Shown: positions 7,465-17,506, counted from the first letter of the stretch. The stretch: 64,000 nt of DNA from Hydrogenovibrio kuenenii DSM 12350 (GCF_000526715.1 NZ_JAGP01000001.1:434001-498000), one strand, 5' to 3'. Program-made: numbers and translations. Notes: a model not told the origin generated them from the letters alone.

Positions 7465-9822
7465 TTAAGAAAGACATTTTAATTCAAATCTTTCAGCATT
7501 GATTGGTTTGCTGAATAAAAAGCCTTGTCCTTCATCACAATCGAGTTGCTTTAGAATGTCGAGTTGATTAGGAGTTTCTATCCCTTCCGCAAGTACTTTT
7601 AAGCCTAAACTATGCCCCATTTTTATAATAGCTTTAACGATAGACCGTGCTTCACGGTTAAACTCGATGTCGTCAATAAAGCTCTTGTCGATTTTGATAC
7701 GATCAATGTTTAAATGTTTTATATAAGACAGTGATGAATAGCCCGTTCCAAAATCATCGATAGAAATTTCGAGTCCTTTTTCTTGAAGAAAGCTGAGGCA
7801 AGTTGAGTCTGGAGAATCATTTTTTTCGATGTTTTTCATCATAACCGACTCTGTTACTTCAATATCTACCCTATCTGCATTTATGTTGTTCAGCTTGAGT
7901 TGGTCTTCAACAAACGTTCCGAAGTTGCCTGCAAGGAGTTGAATGGATGAGGCATTAATGGCCATGCGAGGGAGCGGAGTTGGACAGCTATTCCATTTCG
8001 CCAGCTGATTAATTGCCGTTTTAAATACGAACTCACCGATTTCGTTAATTAGACCGAATTGCTCGGCTAAAGGAATAAATTCATCAGGTGGAATATGCTT
8101 GTTTTCCAAAGGCCAGCGTATCAGTGCTTCGGCACCGACGAGTTTTAAAGAGTGCAGGCTGTATTGAGGTTGATAATGTAACTCAAAACTTTTGTTTTTA
8201 ACTGCGGTTCTTAAGTTTTGTTCCAACTCATGAAGATAGCGCAGTTCTTCACTCAATTTGTGTGAAAAAAGGCAATAACGGTTTCGACCGCCTTTTTTCG
8301 CTTGATACATAGCAAAATCAGCGCTTTTAAGAAGCGCTTCAGCCGTGTAGCCATGAGTTGGATAACTTGCAATACCAATACTGCATCCAATCTCGTGCTC
8401 AACGTGATGGCCTTTATTGACTCCTTTCAGGTCGCCTAGAAGCATAATAGCCATACGTTCAAGCTGTTTTGTATCCATGGGTTGATCGATAAGAATGGCA
8501 AACTCATCTCCACCAATGCGAGCAAGGAATTGATTCGGTGGTAGGGCGTTTTTAAATGTTTTTCCAACTTGCATCAAGAATTCATCACCCGCAGCATGCC
8601 CTAGATGGTCATTTACCCATTTAAAATCATCTAAATCCAAATAAAACAGGTGAAAGGTTTGGTCAGGGTTTTCTTCTATGGCAGTTTGAACTTTTTTATT
8701 GAAGCTATAACGGTTTGGTAAGTGCGTTACTGCATCAAAGTTTGCCGTAAACTCTAATTGGTTCTGTATGTTTTTAAGTTCTGTAATGTCCGTTAATATA
8801 ATCGAATAGTATTGCTCTGGAAGACTAGGGTCTTGAATGCTCGATATATCAAGCATCATAAACTGACTTGGATCGCTGTTGGTTTTCCCCTCGCCACGCC
8901 AACCGTGATGATTAAGTAGTTGGTGTTGAACGTCTTGTAGGTCAAGATCAGCAAATAGAGTAGACAGAATCTCCCAGATAGTTTGTTGCAATGGGATATT
9001 AAAAGTATCGAGAAGTTTAGAAAGTTTTTTATTGGTAATTTGTAGTCGGTTGTCCTGGCTAAAAATACCAATCGCTTCGTTCAAGTTATGCATGAGCTGG
9101 CGATCAAGTAAAAGTTCTTGAGTTCGGTTATGAACAATGTTCTCTAGGTTTTCAAGAAGCTCTTGTTGTGCATTGGCAAAACGTTTAAGTTTACGGATGG
9201 TTAGAAGTGCGATGACCAGCAAACTGAGAATGATTGGCATGGCAACCGACAAAATCATATTCCGCATTTCAGAGATTAAAGATGCAAACTCTTGCTGAGA
9301 ATGATTGGCATTTTTTCTATAGTTGTTTTGTAGCTTGTTCAGGATAGTTTGCACATCAAGCTGACTTTGTATTGCCTTATCAACCAATAAAGCAAGGGCT
9401 TCCTTTTTTTTGTTACCCATTAACAACGAGTAGACTTGGTTTTGATAGGTTCTAGTGACTAACATAGTTTTTCGAACAGATGAAAGTAAAGGCATTTGAT
9501 CGGCGGAAGCATGTTTCTCAAGTGCTATCAAACCCAGGCTGATTTGATGTTCATAGTGGTTCATATCCATTTGTAAGTCGTCGATAGCAAAGGCATCTTT
9601 AGCGTTGAGCATACGGACCATTAAAATGCTGCGTTGTGCTGCTGAACGGAATAGTGAATCGATATTTGCTTGGTATCCAACATTCTGTGAATAGGATTGA
9701 AAAGACTTAGAAATTTTTTGTTCGTAATTAAAGAAAATGCCCGCTGATAACGCTACCAAAATGATAACAAAGGCATAACCAATAACTAGGAAATTAACAA
9801 ATGTGTTAGACGACTTATTCAT
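7465..9822 (-). CDS. Membrane GGDEF-EAL protein (c-di-GMP synthase/phosphodiesterase)
   Basis: A 785-residue sensor. TM1 at about 10-32 and TM2 at about 190-210 bracket a helical periplasmic domain of some 155 residues. A short coiled coil and a PAS-like region (about 240-350, ending IILTDITELKNIQNQLE) follow. The GGDEF domain (about 360-520) has an intact GGDEF near residue 437. The EAL domain (about 535-780) has EALIRWP near 568, IDDFGTGYSSLSYIK and AEGIET. Both active sites look complete, so it could be bifunctional, with direction set by the sensory part. Its stop is 55 bp from the start of the barrel gene on the same strand. Confidence 0.93.
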   Translation of the reverse strand: MNKSSNTFVNFLVIGYAFVIILVALSAGIFFNYEQKISKSFQSYSQNVGYQANIDSLFRSAAQRSILMVRMLNAKDAFAIDDLQMDMNHYEHQISLGLIALEKHASADQMPLLSSVRKTMLVTRTYQNQVYSLLMGNKKKEALALLVDKAIQSQLDVQTILNKLQNNYRKNANHSQQEFASLISEMRNMILSVAMPIILSLLVIALLTIRKLKRFANAQQELLENLENIVHNRTQELLLDRQLMHNLNEAIGIFSQDNRLQITNKKLSKLLDTFNIPLQQTIWEILSTLFADLDLQDVQHQLLNHHGWRGEGKTNSDPSQFMMLDISSIQDPSLPEQYYSIILTDITELKNIQNQLEFTANFDAVTHLPNRYSFNKKVQTAIEENPDQTFHLFYLDLDDFKWVNDHLGHAAGDEFLMQVGKTFKNALPPNQFLARIGGDEFAILIDQPMDTKQLERMAIMLLGDLKGVNKGHHVEHEIGCSIGIASYPTHGYTAEALLKSADFAMYQAKKGGRNRYCLFSHKLSEELRYLHELEQNLRTAVKNKSFELHYQPQYSLHSLKLVGAEALIRWPLENKHIPPDEFIPLAEQFGLINEIGEFVFKTAINQLAKWNSCPTPLPRMAINASSIQLLAGNFGTFVEDQLKLNNINADRVDIEVTESVMMKNIEKNDSPDSTCLSFLQEKGLEISIDDFGTGYSSLSYIKHLNIDRIKIDKSFIDDIEFNREARSIVKAIIKMGHSLGLKVLAEGIETPNQLDILKQLDCDEGQGFLFSKPINAERFELKCLS

Positions 9823-9949
9823 GAGGATATTTTGATAGAATGAGGCTATCTAAGCAATTTAAAAAAATTAATGATGACATGTTTAAATGTTAACCCTATC
9901 TTTAATTTTTAAAAACAGTGACTTAGGTATCTTTGAGGCGATTTGTTAA

Positions 9950-10786
9950 ATGAAAAATTATCTGGTTTTCCAGTTGATACGTGGTCATTTTTGGATACGT
10001 ACCTTTCGTAACTTTTTGCAAAAGGACGGTTTAGATGCTGTGACCGTTTTATCTTATACCTCACTGGTAGGCGTAGTCCCTTTTTTGGGTGTTATTGTTA
10101 GCGTACTTTCGGTGACGAATTACTTTAAAGACCAGACCAATCAAATCTTGAATCAATTACTCGCTCACCTTCTGCCGAGTAGTTCTCCCTTAGTTGAACG
10201 TTATTTAATCGAATTTTCTTCTCATGCCAGTCATTTAAAGGGTATAGGCATTATTTTCATTTTTATCACCAGCCTGATGATGCTGTGGGCAGTCGATAAT
10301 AAGATCAATGCCATGTGGGACAAGAACATGCAGAGAAAACTTTGGGTGAGCTTGTTAAGTTACTTCAGTATCGGATTGCTAGGTCCTTTGCTGCTGGTAC
10401 TCAGTTTTGCGATAACTTCCGTTTTACCGGCATTAAATCATTCTGGTATGAGTAACGTCTTGTGGCATTGGGTATTTAACTTACCACTATTAATGAACAT
10501 GCTCGGTTTTTGGTTTTTATTTCATTATGTACCAATTTCGCGAGTGAATTGGCGGGCATCATTTCTTGGCGCATTGATTGTAACCCTGTTGCTTGAAGTC
10601 TTGAAACTAGGGTTTGTTTTTTATGTGCAGTGGTTCCCAAGTTATGACCTTATCTATGGCGCATTTGCTGCAGTACCACTTTTCTTGCTTTGGATGTACC
10701 TTGTTTGGATGGTCATTATCATCGGCGCTTCTTGTGTGCATGAACTTGACACAGCATATCGAGCCCTACAAAAAATCTCGGAATAA
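9950..10786 (+). CDS. YihY/BrkB family inner-membrane protein
   Basis: A 278-residue polytopic protein. It has the N-terminal family signature (FLQKDGLDAVTVLSYTSLVGVVPFLGVIVSVLS) and about six membrane segments. The loop WAVDNKINAMWDKN and the final segment YGAFAAVPLFLLWMYLVWMVIIIGA are diagnostic of the YihY/BrkB (formerly RNase BN) family. The family lacks RNase activity; transport or envelope roles are suspected. RBS evidence is weak. It is divergent from the GGDEF-EAL gene and precedes the ECF sigma gene by 68 bp. Confidence 0.85.
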   Translation: MKNYLVFQLIRGHFWIRTFRNFLQKDGLDAVTVLSYTSLVGVVPFLGVIVSVLSVTNYFKDQTNQILNQLLAHLLPSSSPLVERYLIEFSSHASHLKGIGIIFIFITSLMMLWAVDNKINAMWDKNMQRKLWVSLLSYFSIGLLGPLLLVLSFAITSVLPALNHSGMSNVLWHWVFNLPLLMNMLGFWFLFHYVPISRVNWRASFLGALIVTLLLEVLKLGFVFYVQWFPSYDLIYGAFAAVPLFLLWMYLVWMVIIIGASCVHELDTAYRALQKISE

Positions 10787-10854
10787 ATCAGCCGTAACTC
10801 GGTCTTATAAGTAATAGCATTTCCAGTGTTAGTGGAAATTGGAGAGCACGACAG

Positions 10855-11379
10855 TTGAAAAGAGCACATCCTTTTTTTGAAAAGTTAGTTAAAGCCTATG
10901 CAAGTGACTTGTATCGGGTAGCTTTTTGGTTGGCAAAAGACAAGCAGGTTGCCGAAGACTTAGTCCAAGAAACTTTTGCACGTGCTTGGAAAGCAATTGA
11001 TAATTTACAAGATGAAAAAGCGGCCAAAGCATGGTTGATGACGATTTTACGCCGAGAAAATGCAAGACGTTTCGAGAAAAAAACACCGGAATGGTTAGAG
11101 ATTGAAGAAGCCTTAGTTGCTGAGGATTCTCGTTATGAACCTGTCGAACAGTTAGCACAACAACAACTTTATCGTGCCATTATGAAATTAGAAGATGAAT
11201 TTAAAGAACCCTTGGTCATGCAAATTATTTGGGGATTTTCTGGTGACGAAATTGCAGCAGAATTGGACTTAAAATTGGCGACAGTTAATACACGATTGTT
11301 TCGAGCGCGCCAGCAGTTGAAAAAAATAATGGGTGACTCGCCAAAAGAACAACGTCAAGGACAAGGAGGCCGTCTATGA
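10855..11379 (+). CDS. ECF-type RNA polymerase sigma factor
   Basis: A 174-residue sigma factor with region 2 (AKDKQVAEDLVQETFARAWKAIDNL and AWLMTILRRENARRF) and region 4 (LEDEFKEPLVMQIIWGFSGDEIAAELDLKLATVNTRLFRARQQLKKI). The start is TTG at 10855, with GGAG ten bases upstream. It overlaps the next gene by four bases (ATGA); that gene encodes a membrane protein likely to act as anti-sigma. The promoter set it reads cannot be deduced. Confidence 0.92.
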   Translation: MKRAHPFFEKLVKAYASDLYRVAFWLAKDKQVAEDLVQETFARAWKAIDNLQDEKAAKAWLMTILRRENARRFEKKTPEWLEIEEALVAEDSRYEPVEQLAQQQLYRAIMKLEDEFKEPLVMQIIWGFSGDEIAAELDLKLATVNTRLFRARQQLKKIMGDSPKEQRQGQGGRL

Positions 11380-12173
11380 AACCAGTAGAATTAGACGATA
11401 TCAGCTTCCAACAGCGCTTGTGGCAAGCACCAAATGAGTTGGATGAAAGTATGCAGGCCTACTTAGAGGCGCATCCCGAAAAAATCGAATTGGTTAAGCA
11501 GGCTAAACAGTTTGACGAGCAGTTGACGCGAACAATGGATGTGGATGTGCCAGAAGGTCTTCACGCCCGCATTTTAATGAAGAACACCTTTGAAACAGCA
11601 AGTGAATTATCGACAGAATCTGAGCCGAATAAACAAACGGTTTTGAGTTGGAATGTATTTTCTAAATGGACCGCTCTGGCCGCTTCTTTCATGGTGCTGG
11701 CAATAGGTTTATCACTTTATGATTATCAGTGGGGACGAAATGTACCACAGATATTGCAGAACAATGCTGTTGAAATGGAAAATGCCGTTTTACAACATAT
11801 TGTCGAGCACACCACAGATCACCCTGAGATTATGGCTAAAAATGCGCCAGAACCTGGTGCTAAAGAATTACAACGTATTTTTAAATACGTTGGTGCAACA
11901 TTACATAAACCTATTGACTTCATGAGCTATGCTGGCCAATGTGAAGTAGATGGCCAAAAAGGATTACACATTGTGCTTCAAGAGGAGGCGGGTCCCGTTA
12001 CCATTATTGTGTTACCGCATAGGCAGTTAAACGGTATGTACACTTTTGCTCAGAATGGTTTAAAAGGTCAAATTATCCCGGTAAGAGGAGCGGTGGTTGC
12101 GATTGTAGGAGCAACCGATAAACAGCTCGCCATGGCACAAATGCACTTTTTTAAAGCGGTGAGTTTTGGTTGA
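11376..12173 (+). CDS. DUF3379 membrane protein, putative anti-sigma factor
   Basis: A 265-residue protein of the DUF3379 family, usually encoded directly after an ECF sigma gene. The N-terminal cytoplasmic part (about 1-95) has FQQRLWQAPNELDESMQAYLEAHPEK. One membrane segment at about 103-118 (WTALAASFMVLAIGLSLY) is followed by a periplasmic domain with VVAIVGATDKQLAMAQ near the end. The ATGA overlap with the sigma gene supports a sigma/anti-sigma pair. The zinc-binding HxxxCxxC of classic ZAS anti-sigmas is absent. Confidence 0.8.
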   Translation: MKPVELDDISFQQRLWQAPNELDESMQAYLEAHPEKIELVKQAKQFDEQLTRTMDVDVPEGLHARILMKNTFETASELSTESEPNKQTVLSWNVFSKWTALAASFMVLAIGLSLYDYQWGRNVPQILQNNAVEMENAVLQHIVEHTTDHPEIMAKNAPEPGAKELQRIFKYVGATLHKPIDFMSYAGQCEVDGQKGLHIVLQEEAGPVTIIVLPHRQLNGMYTFAQNGLKGQIIPVRGAVVAIVGATDKQLAMAQMHFFKAVSFG

Positions 12174-12206
12174 GATTGTGATTAGAAGTGGAGTCGGAGG
12201 AGATTA

Positions 12207-12247
12207 CCCCAGCCTGGTAGATTTTGATGAAAATCTGCCAGGCTGGG
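12207..12247. repeat. Palindromic repeat, copy 1, between convergent genes
   Basis: An inverted repeat with arms CCCAGCCTGGtAGATTTT and AAAATCTGCCAGGCTGGG around a GATG loop, one mismatch. It fills the 96-bp gap between the DUF3379 gene and nrdB, both of which end here. A bidirectional terminator role is likely from structure and position. Confidence 0.85.
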
Positions 12248-12269
12248 TAGGGGCTTTTGAGCTTTTGGC

Positions 12270-13403
12270 TTAAAGTGAGAAGTCGTTAAAGTCAGCTTTC
12301 TCAACCGTTGAATCGACTTGGCCAACCAAGTAAGAACTGATTTCCGATTCTTGCGGTGCAACCTGTACATTGTCACTCACAAGCCAGTTGTTCATCCAAG
12401 GCAGCGGGTTTCCTTTTTGTGGGAAAATAGGCTCCATTTTCAGAGCCTTAATGCGGATATTGGTGATGTACTCAACATAGTCTTTTAGGATGCTTGCGTT
12501 TAAACCAATCATGGAACCGTTTTTAAACAAGTATTCAGCCCACTGTTTTTCTTGCTCGGCCGCTTCCCGGAAGATTTGATAAACCATTTCTTCTTGTTCT
12601 TGCGCGATTTGAACCATTTCTGGGTCGTCTTTACCTTCTTTCAAGATATTGATCATGTGTTGCGTGCCAGATAGGTGTAAGGCTTCATCACGAGCAATCA
12701 GCTTGATAACTTTGGCATTACCTTCCATAAGTGAGCGTTCTGCAAAAGAGAAGCTGCAAGCAAAAGAGACATAGAAACGAATCGCTTCAAGCACGTTAAC
12801 CGATACAACGGTCAGGTATAAAGCGGTTTTGATTTTCTTACGGAAAGCATCGTCTTTTGTAATATCGATTTCTTCGGCATACATTTTATTGGTTAGCGCA
12901 ATTAACTCATCGTAATACTCCGTTACACTCACTGCGCGTTTTACGATTTCATCATTGGTCACAATGTCATCGAAAACCAATGATGGGTTCGAGACGATAT
13001 TGCGGATGATATGTGTGTAAGAACGGCTATGAATCGTTTCGGAGAAAGACCAAGTCTCAATCCAAGTTTCCAATTCAGGAATGGAAACCAATGGTAACAA
13101 AGCAACGTTTGGTGAGCGGCCTTGAACAGAATCTAGCAGGGTCTGGTATTTTAGATTACTGATGAAAATGTGTTTTTCATGTTCTGGTAGGTCGGAATAT
13201 TCACCGCGATCAGATGACAAATCAATTTCTTCTGGGCGCCAGAAAAAGCTTAACTGCTTTTCAATTAACTTTTCAAAAATAGGGTGTTTTTGCTGGTCGT
13301 AACGTGCCACATTGACGTTCTGACCAAAGAACATTGGCTCTTTCATCGCGTTGTTTGAAGAGCGACAAAATGTTGAGTATGAATGTTTATCTTTACAGCT
13401 CAT
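12270..13403 (-). CDS. nrdB: Class Ia ribonucleotide reductase, beta subunit
   Basis: A 377-residue di-iron protein that holds the tyrosyl radical for Nrd[24 protein letters not shown] matches the E. coli NrdB N-terminus. The metal and radical ligands are visible in [16 protein letters not shown] (Glu, His and radical Tyr) and in [13 protein letters not shown]. The C-terminus, [23 protein letters not shown], resembles the tail that docks to NrdA. The ATG at 13403 has AGGAAA about 9 bases upstream. nrdA is not adjacent in this window, which is unusual, and no clear NrdR box was seen upstream. Confidence 0.95.
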   Translation of the reverse strand: MSCKDKHSYSTFCRSSNNAMKEPMFFGQNVNVARYDQQKHPIFEKLIEKQLSFFWRPEEIDLSSDRGEYSDLPEHEKHIFISNLKYQTLLDSVQGRSPNVALLPLVSIPELETWIETWSFSETIHSRSYTHIIRNIVSNPSLVFDDIVTNDEIVKRAVSVTEYYDELIALTNKMYAEEIDITKDDAFRKKIKTALYLTVVSVNVLEAIRFYVSFACSFSFAERSLMEGNAKVIKLIARDEALHLSGTQHMINILKEGKDDPEMVQIAQEQEEMVYQIFREAAEQEKQWAEYLFKNGSMIGLNASILKDYVEYITNIRIKALKMEPIFPQKGNPLPWMNNWLVSDNVQVAPQESEISSYLVGQVDSTVEKADFNDFSL

Positions 13404-13655
13404 ATAACCTATTTCCTGTTAATCCTATTTTTGTTCAGCGGCTGCTTAGCGTGCGGAACAAAGCCAAAAGGCCGAATAAAAAGTCTTTTGAAAATGATAA
13501 TTTCGACGAAATAGTATAGCCTAAAAATGCTATTCGGCATTAAAGAAAAAGCCTAATTTTCCGCTAGATTTTATATGAGGGCTGGGAATCCTTTGTCAGC
13601 TCTAGCATAATGAAAAAAGAAAATATAATAAACACGGCAAACGGAAGGAGGCACC

Positions 13656-14123
13656 TTGGATAAGTTATCTTGGATACAAGGACGCAAGATTGCCTTGTGT
13701 GAGCCTGACGCTGAAAGGGCACAGACACTGAAGAAATTGTTGGATCGGCTCGGTTTGGAGGTGGCGATTTTCTCCACGCCCGATGAAGTACTGTCTGAAA
13801 TAGAGCGGCATCGTTATACCACTTATCGTATGTACCTGATTATTTTGATTGATTTGAAGTTGGCAATGAGTGTTGAAAGCAAGTGGATTGCCGTTACCAA
13901 TGGCAACCCTGGTATTTTACAAACCCCTGTCACTTTGATGTATGAAGCAAAAGATGCAGCGCTGGCAAAAACCTTGATGAAAAATGGGTATGTTCGTTTT
14001 GAATTACAACAACCAGTTGCCGAAGATGCGTTAAAGCGCCTGCTAATACTTTTGAATCGTTGGAAAGGCCGACAACATCTTTTGGCAAAATCTGCTTCAG
14101 CCCCTGCTAAGTTAAGTCGCTAA
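13656..14123 (+). CDS. Degenerate receiver-like protein
   Basis: A 155-residue stand-alone protein resembling a CheY-type receiver. IALCEPDAERAQTLKKLLDRLGLEV matches beta1-alpha1 with the acidic pocket, and LIILIDLKL could hold a phospho-Asp. TLMYEAKD would be the Thr-bearing strand. The signature Lys-Pro is replaced by Gln-Pro (RFELQQPVAEDAL), so normal phospho-signalling is doubtful. The start is TTG at 13656, just after a strong GGAAGGAGG. It stands alone between nrdB and uup. No partner is evident. Confidence 0.6.
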   Translation: MDKLSWIQGRKIALCEPDAERAQTLKKLLDRLGLEVAIFSTPDEVLSEIERHRYTTYRMYLIILIDLKLAMSVESKWIAVTNGNPGILQTPVTLMYEAKDAALAKTLMKNGYVRFELQQPVAEDALKRLLILLNRWKGRQHLLAKSASAPAKLSR

Positions 14124-14142
14124 CCCTTAAAAAAATTCAGGT

Positions 14143-16059
14143 TTAAGATAGTTTCGCTTCCAATATTTCCCAACGTTCAAACGCTTGTTCTAATTCCGCT
14201 TCGTGTTTTGCCATTTCATCCAAAACCTTTTGAAAGTCAGGTTGTTGGTAAAAGTCTGCTTGAGATACAGTTTCTGCTGATTGTTCTAATGCCTGCTCTA
14301 AAGACTCAATCAGTGCAGGTAAAGCATCATATTCGCGTTGATCATTAAAGCTGAGTTTTTTGGTTTTTGGTTTGTCCGTTGCTGCGGCGTTGGATGAATC
14401 CATGTCAGCAGGCTTGTCTGAACTGGCTTTATTTTTGTTTGCAGCGTGCAATGCTTCAAAGCCTTCTGGGCGTTGGCGTAACCAGTCGTCATAGCCACCA
14501 ACGTATTCATTTACCACTCCAGGCGCATCAAATACGATTGAGCTGGTGACTACCGAGTTCAAGAATGCGCGGTCATGGCTAACAATAAGAACGGTGCCCG
14601 GGTAGTTCAGTAGCAACTCTTCTAAGAGCTCAAGCGTTTCGACATCTAGGTCGTTGGTTGGCTCATCGAGAATTAATAAGTTCGATGGCTTCGCAAATAC
14701 GCGTGCTAGCAATAAGCGGTTACGTTCTCCACCAGATAAAGCTTTAACTGGCTGGCGAGCACGTTCAGGTGAAAATAAGAAATCCTGCAAATAACCCATT
14801 ACATGCTTACGCTGACCGTTGATTTCAATATAGTCAGACTCTTCCAATACGCTCTCGATAACAGGTGCTTCTTCATCAAGCTGTGCACGATGTTGGTCAA
14901 AATAAGCAATCTGTAAGTTAGTTCCAAGTTTTACCTGGCCAGATTGTGGTTCCAATTTACCCAGTAAAAGGTTCAATAGCGTTGATTTTCCACAGCCGTT
15001 TTCACCAATGATACCGACCTTGTCGCCACGTACAATCATCGTACTAAAGTCTTGAATAACCGTTTGATTCGGCCAAGCAAAAGACAGGTTTTCAACTTCA
15101 ATCACCTGTTTACCTGATTTGTCAGCAGTATTGGATTGTAATTGTGCCTTGCCTTGCTGACTACGGCGTGCTTGATGTTCTTCTCTTAGTCTTTCAAGTG
15201 CGCGCACACGCCCTTCATTTCGGGTGCGGCGCGCTTTAATGCCCTGACGAATCCAAGTTTCTTCTTGTGCAAGCTTCTTATCAAACTCAGCATTCGCTTT
15301 GGCTTCTACTTCAAGCTTTTCTTCTTTACGTTGCAGGTAGGTTTGGTAGTCACATTCCCAGTTGCTTAAGTTTCCGCGATCAAGCTCAACAATACGTGTT
15401 GCCAAAGCTTGTAAAAAGGCACGGTCATGCGTAATAAACACCAGACTGCAATTCAGATTTTTCAGGAAATCTTCCAGCCATTGAATTGAAGGAATATCTA
15501 AGTGGTTGGTCGGTTCATCCAGCAATAAAATATCTGGGGTTTGTACCAAAGCCTGCGCTAACAATACGCGACGTTTCATCCCACCCGACAGCGACGAAAA
15601 TTCTGCATCGGCAGGTAAGCCTAGTTTGGAAATGACGGTTTCGACTTTTTGACTAAAGCCCCAGCCATCAGCAGCTTCGATCTTTTGCTGTGCTTTGGTC
15701 ATTTGATCCATTAAGTCATCAGAGTAGTTTTCTGCAACCTGATGACTAAGCTGGTGGAACTGCTCAATCAGCCCGCCAATATCGCCTAAACCTTGTGAGA
15801 TAATGTGAAATACACTGCCATGCATATCGTGCGGTACTTCTTGTTGAAGCTTGGCGATTTTAACGCCATCCTGAATAATACGGCTGCCGTCATCCGCTTC
15901 GATGCTACCTTCAATGACTTTCAGTAAAGTCGACTTACCTTCACCATTACGACCGACAATACAGACCCGTTCATTGGGCTCCACTTGAAAGTGAATTTTA
16001 TCCAATAGCGTTTGAGTGCCGTAGCTGAGTTGCATGTCGCGTAAAAAAAGTAAGGCCAT
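14143..16059 (-). CDS. uup: ABC-F family ATPase Uup
   Basis: A 638-residue soluble protein with two ABC domains and no membrane segments. The first has GRNGEGKSTLLK, LSGGMKRRVLLAQ and LLLDEPTNHLD. The second has GENGCGKSTLLN, LSGGERNRLLLAR and LILDEPTNDLD. The linker at about 235-315 is Arg/Lys/Glu-rich. The C-terminal 90 residues form the coiled coil seen in Uup, with LSFNDQREYDALPALIESLEQ. Uup acts on ribosomes and branched DNA intermediates; length matches the family. It converges on the receiver-like gene. Confidence 0.93.
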   Translation of the reverse strand: MALLFLRDMQLSYGTQTLLDKIHFQVEPNERVCIVGRNGEGKSTLLKVIEGSIEADDGSRIIQDGVKIAKLQQEVPHDMHGSVFHIISQGLGDIGGLIEQFHQLSHQVAENYSDDLMDQMTKAQQKIEAADGWGFSQKVETVISKLGLPADAEFSSLSGGMKRRVLLAQALVQTPDILLLDEPTNHLDIPSIQWLEDFLKNLNCSLVFITHDRAFLQALATRIVELDRGNLSNWECDYQTYLQRKEEKLEVEAKANAEFDKKLAQEETWIRQGIKARRTRNEGRVRALERLREEHQARRSQQGKAQLQSNTADKSGKQVIEVENLSFAWPNQTVIQDFSTMIVRGDKVGIIGENGCGKSTLLNLLLGKLEPQSGQVKLGTNLQIAYFDQHRAQLDEEAPVIESVLEESDYIEINGQRKHVMGYLQDFLFSPERARQPVKALSGGERNRLLLARVFAKPSNLLILDEPTNDLDVETLELLEELLLNYPGTVLIVSHDRAFLNSVVTSSIVFDAPGVVNEYVGGYDDWLRQRPEGFEALHAANKNKASSDKPADMDSSNAAATDKPKTKKLSFNDQREYDALPALIESLEQALEQSAETVSQADFYQQPDFQKVLDEMAKHEAELEQAFERWEILEAKLS

Positions 16060-16163
16060 AAATTCAAGTGTGCTCGTGTAAGGTTTAAGAATTTCTCGGG
16101 CGACATTATACCAATGCCGCAGGCTAGATAGTCAGAGTATCAAGAAGTTAAATAGGAAAGAAG

Positions 16164-16868
16164 TTATTGAACACTAACAATGACATTTCCAGTGGATTGG
16201 GTTTTCTCCATACGGATTTTGCAGTCAGGTTGTGCTTCCCAAAAATGAATAATATTCAAAGTAGATTGAGGAGATGATGACCATAGATTAAACAGCAATA
16301 CTGTGTCTGGGCGCTTGAGCTCATGTAATAGACGTAAAAAATCCTCTTCACAAAAAACATCCGGCATGGATTCACCATCATAAAGGTCGATTAAAATAGC
16401 TGAGTAGCTATCGTTATTGTCGACAGCGTTTTCAATAAAAGCATAGGCATCCGTGTTATGAATGTGAATTGTTGGCTCTTGCGTCATATAGAAAAAGGTT
16501 TTTGCGGTTTCAATTACCGCTGCACGTAACTCAACGACATGATGCTGTGCTTTTGGCCAATAGCAATGTAGATGATTTGTCAGCAGTCCGCCACCGAGGC
16601 CTAACATGAGTGTTTTTTCCACGCGATTTTTTTGTGCAAAGTCATCCAACATATCCAGCATGAGTTGCTGGTATTCAAATGCCAATGTCATAGGTGCCTC
16701 AAAATACATGCGACCTTGCTCAACGGGCGAGTCAAAATACAGGCTACGCGTAGTGTCTGTATCGATTACCTGTATCAAACCGAAATAATCCCTTTCCGAA
16801 TGAATGAGCCGACCTTTTACAGGGTGAGAGACTTTTTTGCTTTTACGTTTTGGAAATAGATTGAACAA
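16164..16868 (-). CDS. Spermidine-synthase-like protein
   Basis: A 234-residue protein with the spermidine/spermine synthase fold. It has an N-terminal beta-strand part (DYFGLIQVIDTDTTRSLYFD) and a Rossmann core with MLGLGGGLLTNHL, VVELRAAVI and ILIDLYDGESMPDVFCEEDFLRLL. The Asp pair used for decarboxy-SAM/putrescine binding is only partly conserved, so it may be a spermidine-synthase-like methyltransferase rather than SpeE. The start is TTG at 16868, 15 bp after the upstream thioredoxin gene, with which it should be co-transcribed. Confidence 0.7.
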   Translation of the reverse strand: MFNLFPKRKSKKVSHPVKGRLIHSERDYFGLIQVIDTDTTRSLYFDSPVEQGRMYFEAPMTLAFEYQQLMLDMLDDFAQKNRVEKTLMLGLGGGLLTNHLHCYWPKAQHHVVELRAAVIETAKTFFYMTQEPTIHIHNTDAYAFIENAVDNNDSYSAILIDLYDGESMPDVFCEEDFLRLLHELKRPDTVLLFNLWSSSPQSTLNIIHFWEAQPDCKIRMEKTQSTGNVIVSVQ

Positions 16869-16883
16869 GAATAACCGCCGAGT

Positions 16884-17426
16884 TTATTTAAGATACCAAA
16901 GTCGGGCTTTTAACCCCATGCTAGTCGAAAAGCCAACTTCAACAAAACGAATTTGACCTGTTTTATCGACAATAAACGTCGCGGGTACCGCGCGTGCGCC
17001 GAATGTCTTCATTAGATTGCCGTCTTTATCATTAACAATCAGGTTTGGGTTCATGCCATTTTGTTTGGCAAAAGCCAGAAGCTCTTTGTTGCTGCCGGAT
17101 TGTGTCGCAATATTGATAACATTGTATTTTTCGGCAACCCGTTCAATTCCTTCGCGCTCATAAGCACAAATAGGGCACCAAGTTGCCCAAAACTGAATCA
17201 ATACCGGTTTGCCATGATAGTCCTGGATGTTGACTGGCTTGCCGGTAATACTGGTGGTTTGAATGTTTGGCACCTGCCCATGAATCACATCACCTTGCAT
17301 GAAAGGCCGAGCTGCTAAATACAGAACAATCGCTCCCAGTATCCAAAGTGTGTTTTGAACCCAACCTTTTTTCCAAAAAGAAACGGGGGTGTGTTCGGAT
17401 TGTTCGGGCTGTTTTGTTTCTGTCAT
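16884..17426 (-). CDS. Membrane-anchored TlpA/ScsD-like thioredoxin
   Basis: A 180-residue protein with an N-terminal anchor (about 25-42, VQNTLWILGAIVLYLAA) and a periplasmic thioredoxin domain. The active site is WATWCPICAYE (CPIC) and the cis-Pro lies in ARAVPATFIVD. It resembles the protein-disulfide reductase ScsD and TlpA-type proteins, which keep periplasmic thiols reduced or act in cytochrome c or copper-stress pathways. No ccm or scs genes are nearby, so the client is unknown. Confidence 0.85.
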   Translation of the reverse strand: MTETKQPEQSEHTPVSFWKKGWVQNTLWILGAIVLYLAARPFMQGDVIHGQVPNIQTTSITGKPVNIQDYHGKPVLIQFWATWCPICAYEREGIERVAEKYNVINIATQSGSNKELLAFAKQNGMNPNLIVNDKDGNLMKTFGARAVPATFIVDKTGQIRFVEVGFSTSMGLKARLWYLK

Positions 17427-17506
17427 GGTTTAAGTCATCATCTTATTGAAAAGTATTAGCATGATATTATAAGCTGCATTCATCAATATCAAAATTGGAG
17501 AGAGTG

